From positions 496,001-560,000 of the forward strand of contig NZ_VHSF01000002.1 in assembly GCF_007050985.1 (NCBI RefSeq): a DNA stretch of 64,000 nt, given 5' to 3'. Each line of letters starts with the position of its first letter. Positions within the stretch are counted from its first letter, which is position 1. The translations under genes and the position numbers were made by a program. The notes under the pieces were generated by a model. That model made no database searches. It saw only the letters and a program-made list of their open reading frames with translations, and was not told the DNA's origin. Shown here piece after piece: positions 40,159 through 49,330 of the stretch. The DNA is from Christiangramia sabulilitoris (lineage in GTDB: Bacteria; Bacteroidota; Bacteroidia; Flavobacteriales; Flavobacteriaceae).

Positions 40159-43100
40159 CTATTTCTGAAATCCATTCAAAAGAGCTTTTCGAATACCTTC
40201 CAGATTATCTGAAAATTGCATCATCTGGGATAAAACCTGGGCCATTTCATTTTTATCGCCAAAACCTTTAAGTTTATTATTCTTCTGGAAAGTTTCACGA
40301 ATATTTTGCCATCGCTCTTTTTCTTCTTCCGTCAATTGGTTTACAAGCTCCTTATACTTCAATAAATTCGCTTCTGCCGAAGAAGTCAGGGTCTGAGATT
40401 CGCTCTCATAATGAGAAAGTACAAGCGTTCTCAATTCCTTATCGTTCATCACAGGAACCACCTTCGCTACCAGTTTATTCATATCTCTATAAGATCCCTG
40501 CAGTTTAAATGACGGTTCTGTTCTGTACTCATCCTCCATCGCGGCGCTTTTAATATAGGCTGCGTTCACCTTCAAAACAGTATCCCTTATCTTAATGATC
40601 TTTTCAAGCACCGATATATATTCCTGAATCTCCTGGTTCGAATAATTTCCGGTTAGCTGAATTTCCTGATTCTCATTTTCAATTCGATCCAGCAACCTGT
40701 AAACATCATCGAAATTCTTACTGCTTAACTGGTGCATTACCGGGTTAGAGGTAAGTGAGTTTTCAATAAGACTTAATCTGAACAAATGCGCAGTATCCCC
40801 AATGATATCTCCCAGATTATAAATATCTGCACGGTTGGCAAGCATATCTGGAATCCTGAATTTTTCTCCGCTTTCAGTATATGGGTTTCCAGCCATGATC
40901 ACACAGAATTTCTTTCCACGCATATCATACGTCCTGGATTTACCATTATAGATCCCTTCAATTTTCCTGGTTCCGTCAGAAAGTGAAATGAACTTTTGTA
41001 AAAACTCCGGATTGCAATGCTGGATATCGTCCAGGTATAACATCACATTATTCCCCATCTCAAAGGCTAGATTCAGCTTTTTCAATTCTTCTCTGGCTGC
41101 GGAATTTTTTGCAGAAGATGGATCTACCGAAGTAATATCATGGCCAATCGCGGGTCCGTTTATTTTCATAAAAACAAGACCAAGTCGGTTGGCGATATAT
41201 TCCATAAGCGTGGTTTTCCCGTAGCCCGGTGGAGAAATCAGCAATAAAAGTCCCATCCTGTCGGTTCTTTTTTGATCTCCTATAGTCCCTAGTTGTTTGG
41301 CCAGGTTATCTCCAAATAATGGAAAGTACACCTGATCTATCAGCTTATTTCTAACGAAAGAACTTAGAATACCTGGCTTGAACTCCTCCAGTTTCAAATC
41401 CTCCTTCAGTTCTACTGTAACCTGATGTTTTGCTTTTCTGAATTCCTTAAAAGCAGGAACCTTTATTTTGAAATATCCTTCATGGATTGCTACAAAATCA
41501 TGATAATTAAATTCGTAAGTCCCATTTTGGATCAAGTGATGTTCTCCCCTTAAGCCGCTGATCTTTTCTGAAGGAGACGTGAATTTTGTATTCAGCACCG
41601 CTTCGTCTTCAAACATAATAAGACATACAACTTCGTTTACATATTTTAAATTCAGGTTTATATCTTCACCGGCCTGAGTATTCAAAAATGCTTTTACCCA
41701 TTGGCGAATCAAGGAAACCTGTGCTTCTTTCGATTGCAGGTTATCCAGGGTTTTACGGAATTTGAGATCGGCTTTTTGTTCTTTCAGTTTGCTTAAAAAA
41801 TCTTCTTTGATTTGAATCGCAATTCCGCTTTTCTGAAAATCATTGTCATTTTGAAGTTCTTCGAAAAGATATTTTGCGGCCTCTTCCGCAAATGCAGCTT
41901 CGTAAATTCCAGACTGCTCCCCAAAATCAAATATTGCCGTACTCAGTTTTTTAAGGAGAAATTCATATTCCCGGGAATCGGGGAAATATTGCAATACATC
42001 TCCCGATGCTTTTATGGTTTCATTCAGATATTTCTGATTTTTAGCATCTGTGAAATTCCAGAAATACTGGGCACAAGCCCTAATTTCGGGATGAAAACGC
42101 AAAAGATCCAGCGCCTTGTATTTTTGAATAAATACAGAAAGTATATTCGCCGCATCCAGATCATGTACTCCCTTTACATAACCTTCAGAATAATCCTTGC
42201 TACTTTCCTCCTGTATTAGTTTTAGCAACTCCTCCTCCGTTCTACTGGTTATTGCATCCTGATATTTCTGAAAAATCTTGAAAGCCAGGTATGCTCCCCT
42301 GTAGATATATTTATTTTCGGAGATATAATCCTGATCCCAGAATTCCTCTGATTCCAGCAAAATTTCATTTTCTATTTTCTGATAGAAATCGGTTCCCGTA
42401 AGATGATACTTCAATCCTCCATCAGCATAAACAATGGTAAGATCCAGCTCCTGGTTGTTCACACCGAACTTATGCTTTCCAAGTTTAATGATATTCTCAC
42501 CATCTTCATAAAGTTCCTTCTTATCCTTTAGTTTTCTCAAAGAATCTTCACGGGCAGATTTCAGTAAAGACTGTATTTCCTCAGCTTTCCCGCTATCATC
42601 CATTTCCTGAAGCTGTTTGGCGATATCACGGGCCTTGTTCACCAATATATCTGAAGCGAAATAGGCGTTGATATCAGAAATTTCAGAGAATGACTCCGCT
42701 TTTTTCCGAACTCCCTTTAAGATCCTTTCCGCAGAATTCTGTAACGCGATCGCCTTTTTATTTCGTTTTTCAACCAGGCTGTTTTTACGGGCTTCAAAGG
42801 CATTGTAAACCTCTTCCCTTTTTTCAATAATCAGGCTGATGAATTCCTCAAAATCGGCAAATTTACCTTCCAGTTCTTCCAGCTGAATGGAAATCCTGGT
42901 TTGGAAATCATCACATTTTTCAGGAGTATCTGCGATATCGAGGTAATTAATAATGCTCTGGTCTATCAATTTTAACTGCGCGGCAAAATCGGCCTGCGCC
43001 TCTTCACTACCCAGAGATTTTCTTTTTTTCCGGATCTCTGCCTTTAACTGATTTATCGTTGCAAAGATCAGGGAGATATTATTGATTATACTGGTGGAAT

Positions 43101-45036
43101 GAGAGGTGTCCTCGATCTCAAGATTTGATACGATCTCGATTAAAAGTTCTAGATCCTGGGAAATTTTATAAACCTCTTCTTCCAGTTTTCTCGCATCGAT
43201 CACTTTCTTGATCTTTCCTAATTCCTTTTCTTTTTCTGAAACTGCCGCTTCATAAGGTTTTAAAGCTTTATCATCAAGAAGGAAAGTGACACAACGTTCA
43301 GAAATTTTTGCGGTTTGTTCTGAAATTTGTTCTTCAAGACTATCAATATATTTCTTATCTACATATCGAATATCTTTCAGGCTTATCGCTTCTCCACGCA
43401 AGGAACGTAGCTGAGTTAGCGCATTAACAAAGTCATTGATACTTCTAAAACCAGTGCTTTTAATTTTACTAAAAAGCTGATCTGCTTTTTTCGCGATCTC
43501 AACGGTTTTCTGGCGCGCATTCTTTTTTAATTGCAACACCTTCTGAAATTCATCCATCGCCGCATTCGCCGCCTGGTTGATCTCTTTTAAAGGTTCATTT
43601 AATTGCTGCGTTTCAGCTTCTTTTATCCAGTAGTATGCATCCAGAATATCCTTAGACTGCTTGGCAAGATCTGCGTACAAACCGTCGTAATTATCTTCTT
43701 TATTCAAGAGATTTATAAGGCCATTAACCTCAGCCATCGCCTTTACGATATCCTTATTCCCGATTTTATAAAGCAAACTGTCCTCATGTTTAGAAGGCAT
43801 AAAGTCACCTTTTAAATATGGTGTTTGCCATATCTGGATCACATGATGGCGAGTTTGTTCATTTTCATTTCTGAAATAGCATAATTCCCCATTTTCAAGA
43901 ACAGTAAAGCCATTACAAATTATGGGAGTTTGAATTTCCTGGGAGATCACATTGTAACTCATCAGGTTGTATAGCCCGGTATTTGGCGAGTAAAAAACGT
44001 ACAGATAATCCTCGCCGTTTGGAGAACTTACCTTTTCCTGAAATTTTACATTCGGGATGCTATTATCAAAAATGTGATATTCACCGGTCTGCAAATAATA
44101 TCCGGTAGGGAAAATAATCCCGTGATCATCTGGCAACAAAACACAGGAATCCTTGATACTTTCAATCTTCTGAACTTCTTTCAGCTTATGATTGTAAACA
44201 AAATATCTTGGTTCTTCCTGAAAGGGTTTAACTTCTAAAATGATTAGGTTACCAAGGTTGGCAAATCTATACTGACCATCATCAAGGGTTTGATCGCGAT
44301 GTTCAACCTCTTCAGAATAGATCCCCTTCCCATCATCGGTATTATCTTCAACCTTTATGGTTAGATCACCTCTAATGGTTTCTACAAAAACACGATCCAG
44401 AATAGAAACATGAGCATAAACTCCCTGGCGATGCATATCGCGAGAAACTTCCTGCCAGTTAAATTCATACTGTTTTGGAAGTTTATATTCGTGATCACTC
44501 CGATTATCTATGTATTGAAGTGTACCGTCTTTAATAAGCCATTTAAAAGTCTTAATATCGGTTACACTTTCACTCAGCTGAAAAACCATGTACAGGTAAT
44601 TCCCGATCACGGCAAATTTGGAAAAGATGGTGTTTCGGTAATACCTATAAAGGTTCTTAAAATCAGCTTCAAAAACCTCATCTTTCAGAAGGTCTGCTGA
44701 TACAGCTTCAAAACTATAATCTCTGAACTCATATACGCTCATTACATCGCTAAGCGTAATTTCAGTTCTTAATCCAAAATGTACATTATAACCAAAAAGA
44801 CAGGTATTTCCCAGAGACACGATATCCCTGGCTATACAGTTATTTTCAGTATTAATGCGGTCATTGGCGATGAGTTTAGTTTCCAGTGACCCAAAGACTT
44901 CCTTTCGGCTTTCATTTAATTTCTTAAGGCGTTGCTGAAGTTCTGTCTTTTGTTTTTGAAGCCGGTTCTGGATGACCTCATATGTACCAACATCCAGTTT
45001 TTGCGCATTATCTTCCTTTATAGGTTCCTTTGCCAT
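40159..45036 (-). CDS. Giant DUF3686-type AAA ATPase (annotated elsewhere as DNA repair ATPase)
   Basis: This 1625-residue protein has a beta-rich N-terminal third (about 60-430: FGYNVHFGLRTEITLSDVMSVYEF, then propeller-like strands), a long coiled-coil middle (about 440-860), a helical region, and a C-terminal AAA module. The AAA part has Walker A SPPGYGKTTLME (about 1269-1280), Walker B NVMLYLDDIQH (about 1332), sensor KKFCVIMAGNP and RIPDMLANRADIYNLGD. The family is DUF3686 plus AAA. A DNA repair role is an old label; the flotillin/PspA neighbourhood points to membranes instead. A clear GGAGAT precedes the ATG. Confidence 0.87.
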   Translation of the reverse strand: MAKEPIKEDNAQKLDVGTYEVIQNRLQKQKTELQQRLKKLNESRKEVFGSLETKLIANDRINTENNCIARDIVSLGNTCLFGYNVHFGLRTEITLSDVMSVYEFRDYSFEAVSADLLKDEVFEADFKNLYRYYRNTIFSKFAVIGNYLYMVFQLSESVTDIKTFKWLIKDGTLQYIDNRSDHEYKLPKQYEFNWQEVSRDMHRQGVYAHVSILDRVFVETIRGDLTIKVEDNTDDGKGIYSEEVEHRDQTLDDGQYRFANLGNLIILEVKPFQEEPRYFVYNHKLKEVQKIESIKDSCVLLPDDHGIIFPTGYYLQTGEYHIFDNSIPNVKFQEKVSSPNGEDYLYVFYSPNTGLYNLMSYNVISQEIQTPIICNGFTVLENGELCYFRNENEQTRHHVIQIWQTPYLKGDFMPSKHEDSLLYKIGNKDIVKAMAEVNGLINLLNKEDNYDGLYADLAKQSKDILDAYYWIKEAETQQLNEPLKEINQAANAAMDEFQKVLQLKKNARQKTVEIAKKADQLFSKIKSTGFRSINDFVNALTQLRSLRGEAISLKDIRYVDKKYIDSLEEQISEQTAKISERCVTFLLDDKALKPYEAAVSEKEKELGKIKKVIDARKLEEEVYKISQDLELLIEIVSNLEIEDTSHSTSIINNISLIFATINQLKAEIRKKRKSLGSEEAQADFAAQLKLIDQSIINYLDIADTPEKCDDFQTRISIQLEELEGKFADFEEFISLIIEKREEVYNAFEARKNSLVEKRNKKAIALQNSAERILKGVRKKAESFSEISDINAYFASDILVNKARDIAKQLQEMDDSGKAEEIQSLLKSAREDSLRKLKDKKELYEDGENIIKLGKHKFGVNNQELDLTIVYADGGLKYHLTGTDFYQKIENEILLESEEFWDQDYISENKYIYRGAYLAFKIFQKYQDAITSRTEEELLKLIQEESSKDYSEGYVKGVHDLDAANILSVFIQKYKALDLLRFHPEIRACAQYFWNFTDAKNQKYLNETIKASGDVLQYFPDSREYEFLLKKLSTAIFDFGEQSGIYEAAFAEEAAKYLFEELQNDNDFQKSGIAIQIKEDFLSKLKEQKADLKFRKTLDNLQSKEAQVSLIRQWVKAFLNTQAGEDINLNLKYVNEVVCLIMFEDEAVLNTKFTSPSEKISGLRGEHHLIQNGTYEFNYHDFVAIHEGYFKIKVPAFKEFRKAKHQVTVELKEDLKLEEFKPGILSSFVRNKLIDQVYFPLFGDNLAKQLGTIGDQKRTDRMGLLLLISPPGYGKTTLMEYIANRLGLVFMKINGPAIGHDITSVDPSSAKNSAAREELKKLNLAFEMGNNVMLYLDDIQHCNPEFLQKFISLSDGTRKIEGIYNGKSRTYDMRGKKFCVIMAGNPYTESGEKFRIPDMLANRADIYNLGDIIGDTAHLFRLSLIENSLTSNPVMHQLSSKNFDDVYRLLDRIENENQEIQLTGNYSNQEIQEYISVLEKIIKIRDTVLKVNAAYIKSAAMEDEYRTEPSFKLQGSYRDMNKLVAKVVPVMNDKELRTLVLSHYESESQTLTSSAEANLLKYKELVNQLTEEEKERWQNIRETFQKNNKLKGFGDKNEMAQVLSQMMQFSDNLEGIRKALLNGFQK

Positions 45037-45092
45037 TATCTCCTATCCTGATTTTTTAGATTAATTTGATGAAAAAGTGATTGATGAAGCTT

Positions 45093-45122
45093 AAAAAGAG
45101 CCGGCGATAAACGCCGGCTTTT
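45093..45122 (-). terminator. Terminator between flotillin and the AAA ATPase
   Basis: On the minus strand AGCCGGCG pairs over 8 bp with CGCCGGCT and is followed by CTTTTTAA. It starts three bases after the flotillin stop. The ATPase is then expressed by read-through or from its own promoter in the 56 bases before its start. Confidence 0.8.
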
Positions 45123-45124
45123 GT

Positions 45125-47203
45125 CTATTTAGTAAGCCTTGGAATAGTACTGTCTGAAATTCCCAGTCCTTTGGCCAGATTCAAAAGATTACCAAGCATA
45201 GTTTGCTCTTCCTTACTGTCTGATTTCATTTTAAGATCTGTGATCAAACTCGCGATACTAATATTCTTGAGATCTTCGGTAGAAATACCATATCTAGAAG
45301 CAAAGTCACTTACTTTCTCCAGTAGATTTCCTTTAACATCTTCACTGCCTAAAATAGCACTTTTCACTTCCTGGATATTGGTACTGTTCTGTACCAGCCT
45401 GTCGTATCCTTTACCTCTAGTGATCTGTCCAACGATCTGGTCGAAGAACATGGTTTCGCCACCTACAATATCGATCTTCGCTGCTCTTAAGGCATCTCCA
45501 ATTACCTGAGCCTGTGCATCTGCGATCTCCTTCTGAATATTAATATTGGCAAGATCTATTTGCAGATCTTTATTTAAACGCAATTTGAATTCTTCGTGGT
45601 CTTTTCCAACGCCATCAAGTTTCTTCATCGCCGCAGCTTTTTCTTCTATTCCTGAAGCGTCCGCAATAGCTTTTTCCTTAATAATATCTGCTTCTGCCAG
45701 GCCATCTTTACGCTTGGCATCTGCTTTAGCTTCGATTCCGGCAGCTTCGGCTTTCGCTTTCTTCTCGATGATATTCGCTTCAACAAGTCCCTGGCGCTCA
45801 TTAGCGTCAGCTTTGGCATGCATTACCTGAGCTTCAGACATTCCAACGGTAGCTTCTTCCTTCGCCTGGGCTTCCGCCAGAATCTTACGTGCTTCTGCCT
45901 GTTTCTGGCTGGCTTCCTTATGAGCAAGAGCCTCAATATTGATCTCTTCTGCTTTTTGTTTTGCGGCTTCTTTCTGAGCCTCAGCAGCTTTGGTAGTTTT
46001 AATAAGATCTTCTTCGGCAAGAGCTTCGGCTGTAGTGATCTTAACCTGCTTTTCCCTGTCGGCAGTTTTGAAGGCCTGTATATCTTTCATGTTCTCCTGC
46101 TCTTCTACCACCCCTTTTTCCAGCATCACTCTATCGCGAATCACATCCTGGATATTTTTCTTCTCAACTTCAACAACTTTCTCTTTTTCGATTTGTGCAA
46201 GTGTCACCACTCTTTCTCTTTCGGTTGCTTCGAGCAATCTGTCTTTTTCTACTCTTTCAGATTCAACAGCATCTGTACGCTCTTTATTCTTCAGTGCGAC
46301 GATGATCTGGCGCTGCATATTTTCTTCAGCAACCTTCACTTTTTCTTCCGTAGCAATTCTGGCGCTTTCAGATTTAAGCCTTTCTTCTTCATTTACTTTA
46401 AGAGTTTCAGCTTCCTCACGAGCCTTGATGTTCGAGATCTCACGTTTTTGCTGCTCTTCTTTCTCAGCTAGTTGCTTATCCAGTTCCAGGATAGCTTCTC
46501 TCGCTTCTACATCCTGCTTTCTGATCGTTTTTTCCTCATCTCGTTTGATAAGGTTAGCTTTCATATTCTGAACTGCGGTAAGCTCAGTTATCTTCTTGAT
46601 ACCTTCGGCATCCAGGATATTATCTGGCTTTAATTCTTTTACTGAGGTCTGCTCCAGAAAGTCGATCGCACAATCTTCCAGGGTATAACCGTTTAGATCT
46701 GTCCCTATAATATTTACGATCTCATCACGAAATTCCCTTCTGGCTTCATATAATTCAATGAAATCGAATTTTTTTCCTACGGTTTTAAGTGCTTCAGAAA
46801 ATTTCGCCTCAAAAAGATCTTCCAGGGTGGCAATTTTGGAAGCCCGGTCTACCCCGATAGTCTGAGCTACCTTTTTGATATATTCAATATCATTATTTAC
46901 CCGAACAAAAAAGGCCACTTTAATGTCTGCTCTCATATTGTCCTTGCAAATAAGGCCTTCATGAGCAAGCCTTTCGATCTGGATCTTCTTTACCGAAATA
47001 TCCATGATCTCGGTCTTGTGAAAAACCGGAACCGTATAAAGTCCTTTATCTGTAGCTACTTTGGTGCCACCAAAACCAGTCCTGATAAGGGCCTGTCCCT
47101 GAGGTATTTTTTTGTAAAACATCGCGATGATCGCGAAGTAGACGATGATAAGGAATAGTAATACGCCTATTCCAATTCCAATGATTGGTAAAATTGATTG
47201 CAT
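45125..47203 (-). CDS. Flotillin-family (YqiK-like) SPFH protein
   Basis: The 692-residue protein has one N-terminal membrane helix (LPIIGIGIGVLLFLIIVYFAIIAMFY), an SPFH/band-7 domain (PQGQALIRTGFGGTKVATDKGLYTVPVF ... RREFRDEIVNIIGTDLNGYTLEDCAIDFLEQT, about 30-200), a very long Glu-Ala/Lys-rich coiled coil (about 210-560, with EA-K repeats) and a compact C-terminal domain (GGETMFFDQIVGQITRGKGYDRL). This is the flotillin architecture, and the length matches YqiK. Flotillins scaffold membrane domains. It follows the YqiJ/NfeD-like gene, its standard partner. Confidence 0.94.
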   Translation of the reverse strand: MQSILPIIGIGIGVLLFLIIVYFAIIAMFYKKIPQGQALIRTGFGGTKVATDKGLYTVPVFHKTEIMDISVKKIQIERLAHEGLICKDNMRADIKVAFFVRVNNDIEYIKKVAQTIGVDRASKIATLEDLFEAKFSEALKTVGKKFDFIELYEARREFRDEIVNIIGTDLNGYTLEDCAIDFLEQTSVKELKPDNILDAEGIKKITELTAVQNMKANLIKRDEEKTIRKQDVEAREAILELDKQLAEKEEQQKREISNIKAREEAETLKVNEEERLKSESARIATEEKVKVAEENMQRQIIVALKNKERTDAVESERVEKDRLLEATERERVVTLAQIEKEKVVEVEKKNIQDVIRDRVMLEKGVVEEQENMKDIQAFKTADREKQVKITTAEALAEEDLIKTTKAAEAQKEAAKQKAEEINIEALAHKEASQKQAEARKILAEAQAKEEATVGMSEAQVMHAKADANERQGLVEANIIEKKAKAEAAGIEAKADAKRKDGLAEADIIKEKAIADASGIEEKAAAMKKLDGVGKDHEEFKLRLNKDLQIDLANINIQKEIADAQAQVIGDALRAAKIDIVGGETMFFDQIVGQITRGKGYDRLVQNSTNIQEVKSAILGSEDVKGNLLEKVSDFASRYGISTEDLKNISIASLITDLKMKSDSKEEQTMLGNLLNLAKGLGISDSTIPRLTK

Positions 47204-47218
47204 TTTTGATTAGATTAA

Positions 47219-47929
47219 TTAGTCGTTATAAGATTGTACTAGGTAATAATTGCGGTCTGCAGATCTCTTGATGATCAATATACTGGCACCGTAGTTTAAA
47301 GGTTCGCCATTGAGCGATTTCACGTAAATAGACATAGAATCTCCATTAACGCTCACCTCGGCATTTCCCATTTTTTCTGCAGAAATAGACGATAGTAAAG
47401 TTGCCTTTCTTCCCAGGTAGTCTATTGGAGCATTACCATCTTTATTTAAATTTTTGAAAAATCCCTTGAACGGAGTGGTAAGGATCTTAGTAAAAAATAA
47501 AGCAGGAAAGATAGCCAGAATCATGATGCCAAAACCTATAAAATTATCATAGGTGTAGGTCATGGCCGTAGTGATCGCAGTAATGAACCACCAGATAAAG
47601 ATCCAGAATGTGAATGTGAACATAAAAGGCAGACCAACAAAGTTGAAATAGATGAGGAAGATCTGCCACCATTTTAGTGGTTTTCTCCTTTTTCCTACTA
47701 CATCCTCCTGGTTGATCTCGGTATTTGAAATATCTTCAAAATCCATATTCCCTCCTTCGATCCCAGAATCAACATCAACATCTGCATCTACATCGATATC
47801 TACGTCAAAGTCTGGTTCGAAATCAAGACCACCAATCATGGTTATGATCCAGTAAATAATAAGGATAATAAGTAAAACACTCAAAATCAAGTTTACTTCT
47901 GAAAAAAGTATATTGGTTAGTTCACCCAA
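47219..47929 (-). CDS. YqiJ/NfeD-like membrane protein with Asp-Val repeat
   Basis: This is a 236-residue protein. An N-terminal membrane helix (LILSVLLIILIIYWIITMIGG) is followed by an acidic repeat DFEPDFDVDIDVDADVDVD (about residues 35-53), two or three further helices (WWQIFLIYFNFVGLPFMFTFTFWIFIWWF; FIGFGIMILAIFPALFF) and a C-terminal OB-fold-like region (IDYLGRKATLLSSISAEKMGNAEVSVNGDSMSIYVKS). The layout is that of YqiJ/NfeD-type flotillin partners. The Asp-Val ladder could bind cations, but that is inference. Confidence 0.82.
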   Translation of the reverse strand: MGELTNILFSEVNLILSVLLIILIIYWIITMIGGLDFEPDFDVDIDVDADVDVDSGIEGGNMDFEDISNTEINQEDVVGKRRKPLKWWQIFLIYFNFVGLPFMFTFTFWIFIWWFITAITTAMTYTYDNFIGFGIMILAIFPALFFTKILTTPFKGFFKNLNKDGNAPIDYLGRKATLLSSISAEKMGNAEVSVNGDSMSIYVKSLNGEPLNYGASILIIKRSADRNYYLVQSYND

Positions 47930-47931
47930 GG

Positions 47932-48648
47932 TTATTCGTCTTTAGAATTTTTCATCCCTAATTGTTCCTTTAGCTTTTCCAATTCATCGTCTGCTTTAGC
48001 TTTAGAAGTATCGGCTGCTTTATCAATTTCTTCATCTATAGATTTTGAAGCATCGGCGATATCTCCATAAGCTTCAGCAAGCGCCTCTTCCTGAGCCACC
48101 TTTTCTTTCATACGCTCCAGCATGGAAACGGTCCCGGTACTGTCTAGCTCTGCCATCTGTTTGTTCAGATTCTTGGTAGCATTACTCACCTTTACGCGTG
48201 CTTTTAGTGTTTTAAGTTCATTCTCCCAATTGCCTATATTGGCTTTGATGGTTTGAATGTTCTTTTGAAGCTGGGCCACGTTATTATCAAATTTCACCGA
48301 TTCTTCCCTGGCTCTTAAAACCTGCTGTTCTGCAGACTCCTTTTGAACAAGCGCCTGTTTCGCAAGCCTGTCTGCTTCAGAAGCATCCATTTCTTTTGAA
48401 TTTGCTTTTTTCAAAATAATGATAGCTTTATTCTGATATTCGTCTACTTTATTTTGAAACTCCTCCTGGTCATTTCTGGCTCTTATTGCCAGAGCTTTAA
48501 CCTGTGCCAGGGCTTCTAAACTTTTATCAAGATCCAACTTCATATCTCTAATACCCTGTTCGGTCATTTTGATGGGATCTTCCATTTTATCTATGGCAGA
48601 ATTTGTCTCTGCCTCTCCTATTTTAAATAATCTTCTAAAGATGTTCAT
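47932..48648 (-). CDS. PspA/IM30-family membrane-stress protein
   Basis: The 238 residues start MNIFRRLFKIGEAETNSAIDKMEDPIKMTEQGIRDMKLDLDKSLEALAQVKALAIR: the short amphipathic helix alpha-0 followed by the alpha-1 region with the conserved EDP motif. A long coiled-coil hairpin and the C-terminal SMLERMKEKVAQEEALAEAYGDIADASKSIDEEIDKA complete the family. PspA forms ESCRT-III-like polymers that mend membranes. Its stop lies two bases before the ATG of the YqiJ-like gene. Confidence 0.94.
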   Translation of the reverse strand: MNIFRRLFKIGEAETNSAIDKMEDPIKMTEQGIRDMKLDLDKSLEALAQVKALAIRARNDQEEFQNKVDEYQNKAIIILKKANSKEMDASEADRLAKQALVQKESAEQQVLRAREESVKFDNNVAQLQKNIQTIKANIGNWENELKTLKARVKVSNATKNLNKQMAELDSTGTVSMLERMKEKVAQEEALAEAYGDIADASKSIDEEIDKAADTSKAKADDELEKLKEQLGMKNSKDE

Positions 48649-48659
48649 AACGGTTAGTT

Positions 48660-49055
48660 TTAATATTTTGAAAATTCAATGATATGGTCTGAGTATTCAC
48701 TCATGAGCAGACTTAAGGAATTTAAGCTTCCCTCTAGTTCGTTTAAATCTAAATTCTCTATTTGAAGAGTGTCCCTGTAAATCACCTTTTCGCCAGAGTC
48801 GTCCAGCACAAAAGCTCCATGAACAATGTCACGGTTCTTTTGCAGCAAGCTTTTAAAGATCTTTTCAGACTGGTTGTTGATCTTAAAAATATATTGCTCC
48901 ATGATTAATATTGGCGGGGCTACCCCGACGATAAGATTTCTAATTCCGGAATTTTCTTTCTGAATTACAAAGAGTCCATTATCTGGGTTCTCTCTGGTAA
49001 TATTAAAATTTAATTCCAGTAAAAAATCTCTCGTGATATTGAAATGATTTTTCAT
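48660..49055 (-). CDS. YbjN/Tir-chaperone-like protein heading the PspA operon
   Basis: The 131-residue protein (NITRDFLLELNFNITRENPDNGLFVIQKENSGIRNLIVGVAPPILIMEQYIFKI ... DIVHGAFVLDDSGEKVIYRDTLQIENLDLNELEGSLNSL) has the alternating beta-beta-alpha pattern of YbjN / type III chaperone-like domains, which occur next to PspA in several phyla. A role as an adaptor is inferred. It begins the minus-strand operon, divergent from the XRE regulator at 49331. Confidence 0.78.
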   Translation of the reverse strand: MKNHFNITRDFLLELNFNITRENPDNGLFVIQKENSGIRNLIVGVAPPILIMEQYIFKINNQSEKIFKSLLQKNRDIVHGAFVLDDSGEKVIYRDTLQIENLDLNELEGSLNSLSLLMSEYSDHIIEFSKY

Positions 49056-49244
49056 AGGTGATGGTTACGGTTAGTACTAAAAATTTGAGAGCCTAATAAT
49101 ACAAAAAAGTATTAAGACTTTGTTAAAGAATATTGACAAGCTCTGTCACAACATTAATAACAATAGCGATCATAAGGTCGTTTTTAATTCTTAATAAATT
49201 TTATACTTAAGATTAAACCGTTCGAACAAGATTTAAACTAAAAA

Positions 49245-49329
49245 TATTAGCGATTGATGGTGTTATTTGCTAATATTGTTAGACCAATATACACTAAAAC
49301 TTTATTTCTGCAAATTTTATTAGCAAATA
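49245..49329. promoter_or_regulatory. Operator region with three TATTAGC half-sites
   Basis: TATTTGCTAATA (49264-49275) and TATTAGCAAATA (49318-49329) are exact 12-base inverted copies 42 bases apart. A further half-site TATTAGC lies at 49245. The last copy ends at the regulator start codon. It very likely binds the XRE protein at 49331, giving autoregulation and possibly control of the divergent PspA operon by looping. Confidence 0.65.
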
Positions 49330-49330
49330 A

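Noticed and set aside
45818-46571. Long plus-strand frames (up to 217 and 193 residues) within the flotillin gene
   Set aside because: They are the reverse strand of the Glu/Ala/Lys coiled-coil region; low-complexity Ser/Phe/Leu composition shows they are shadows.
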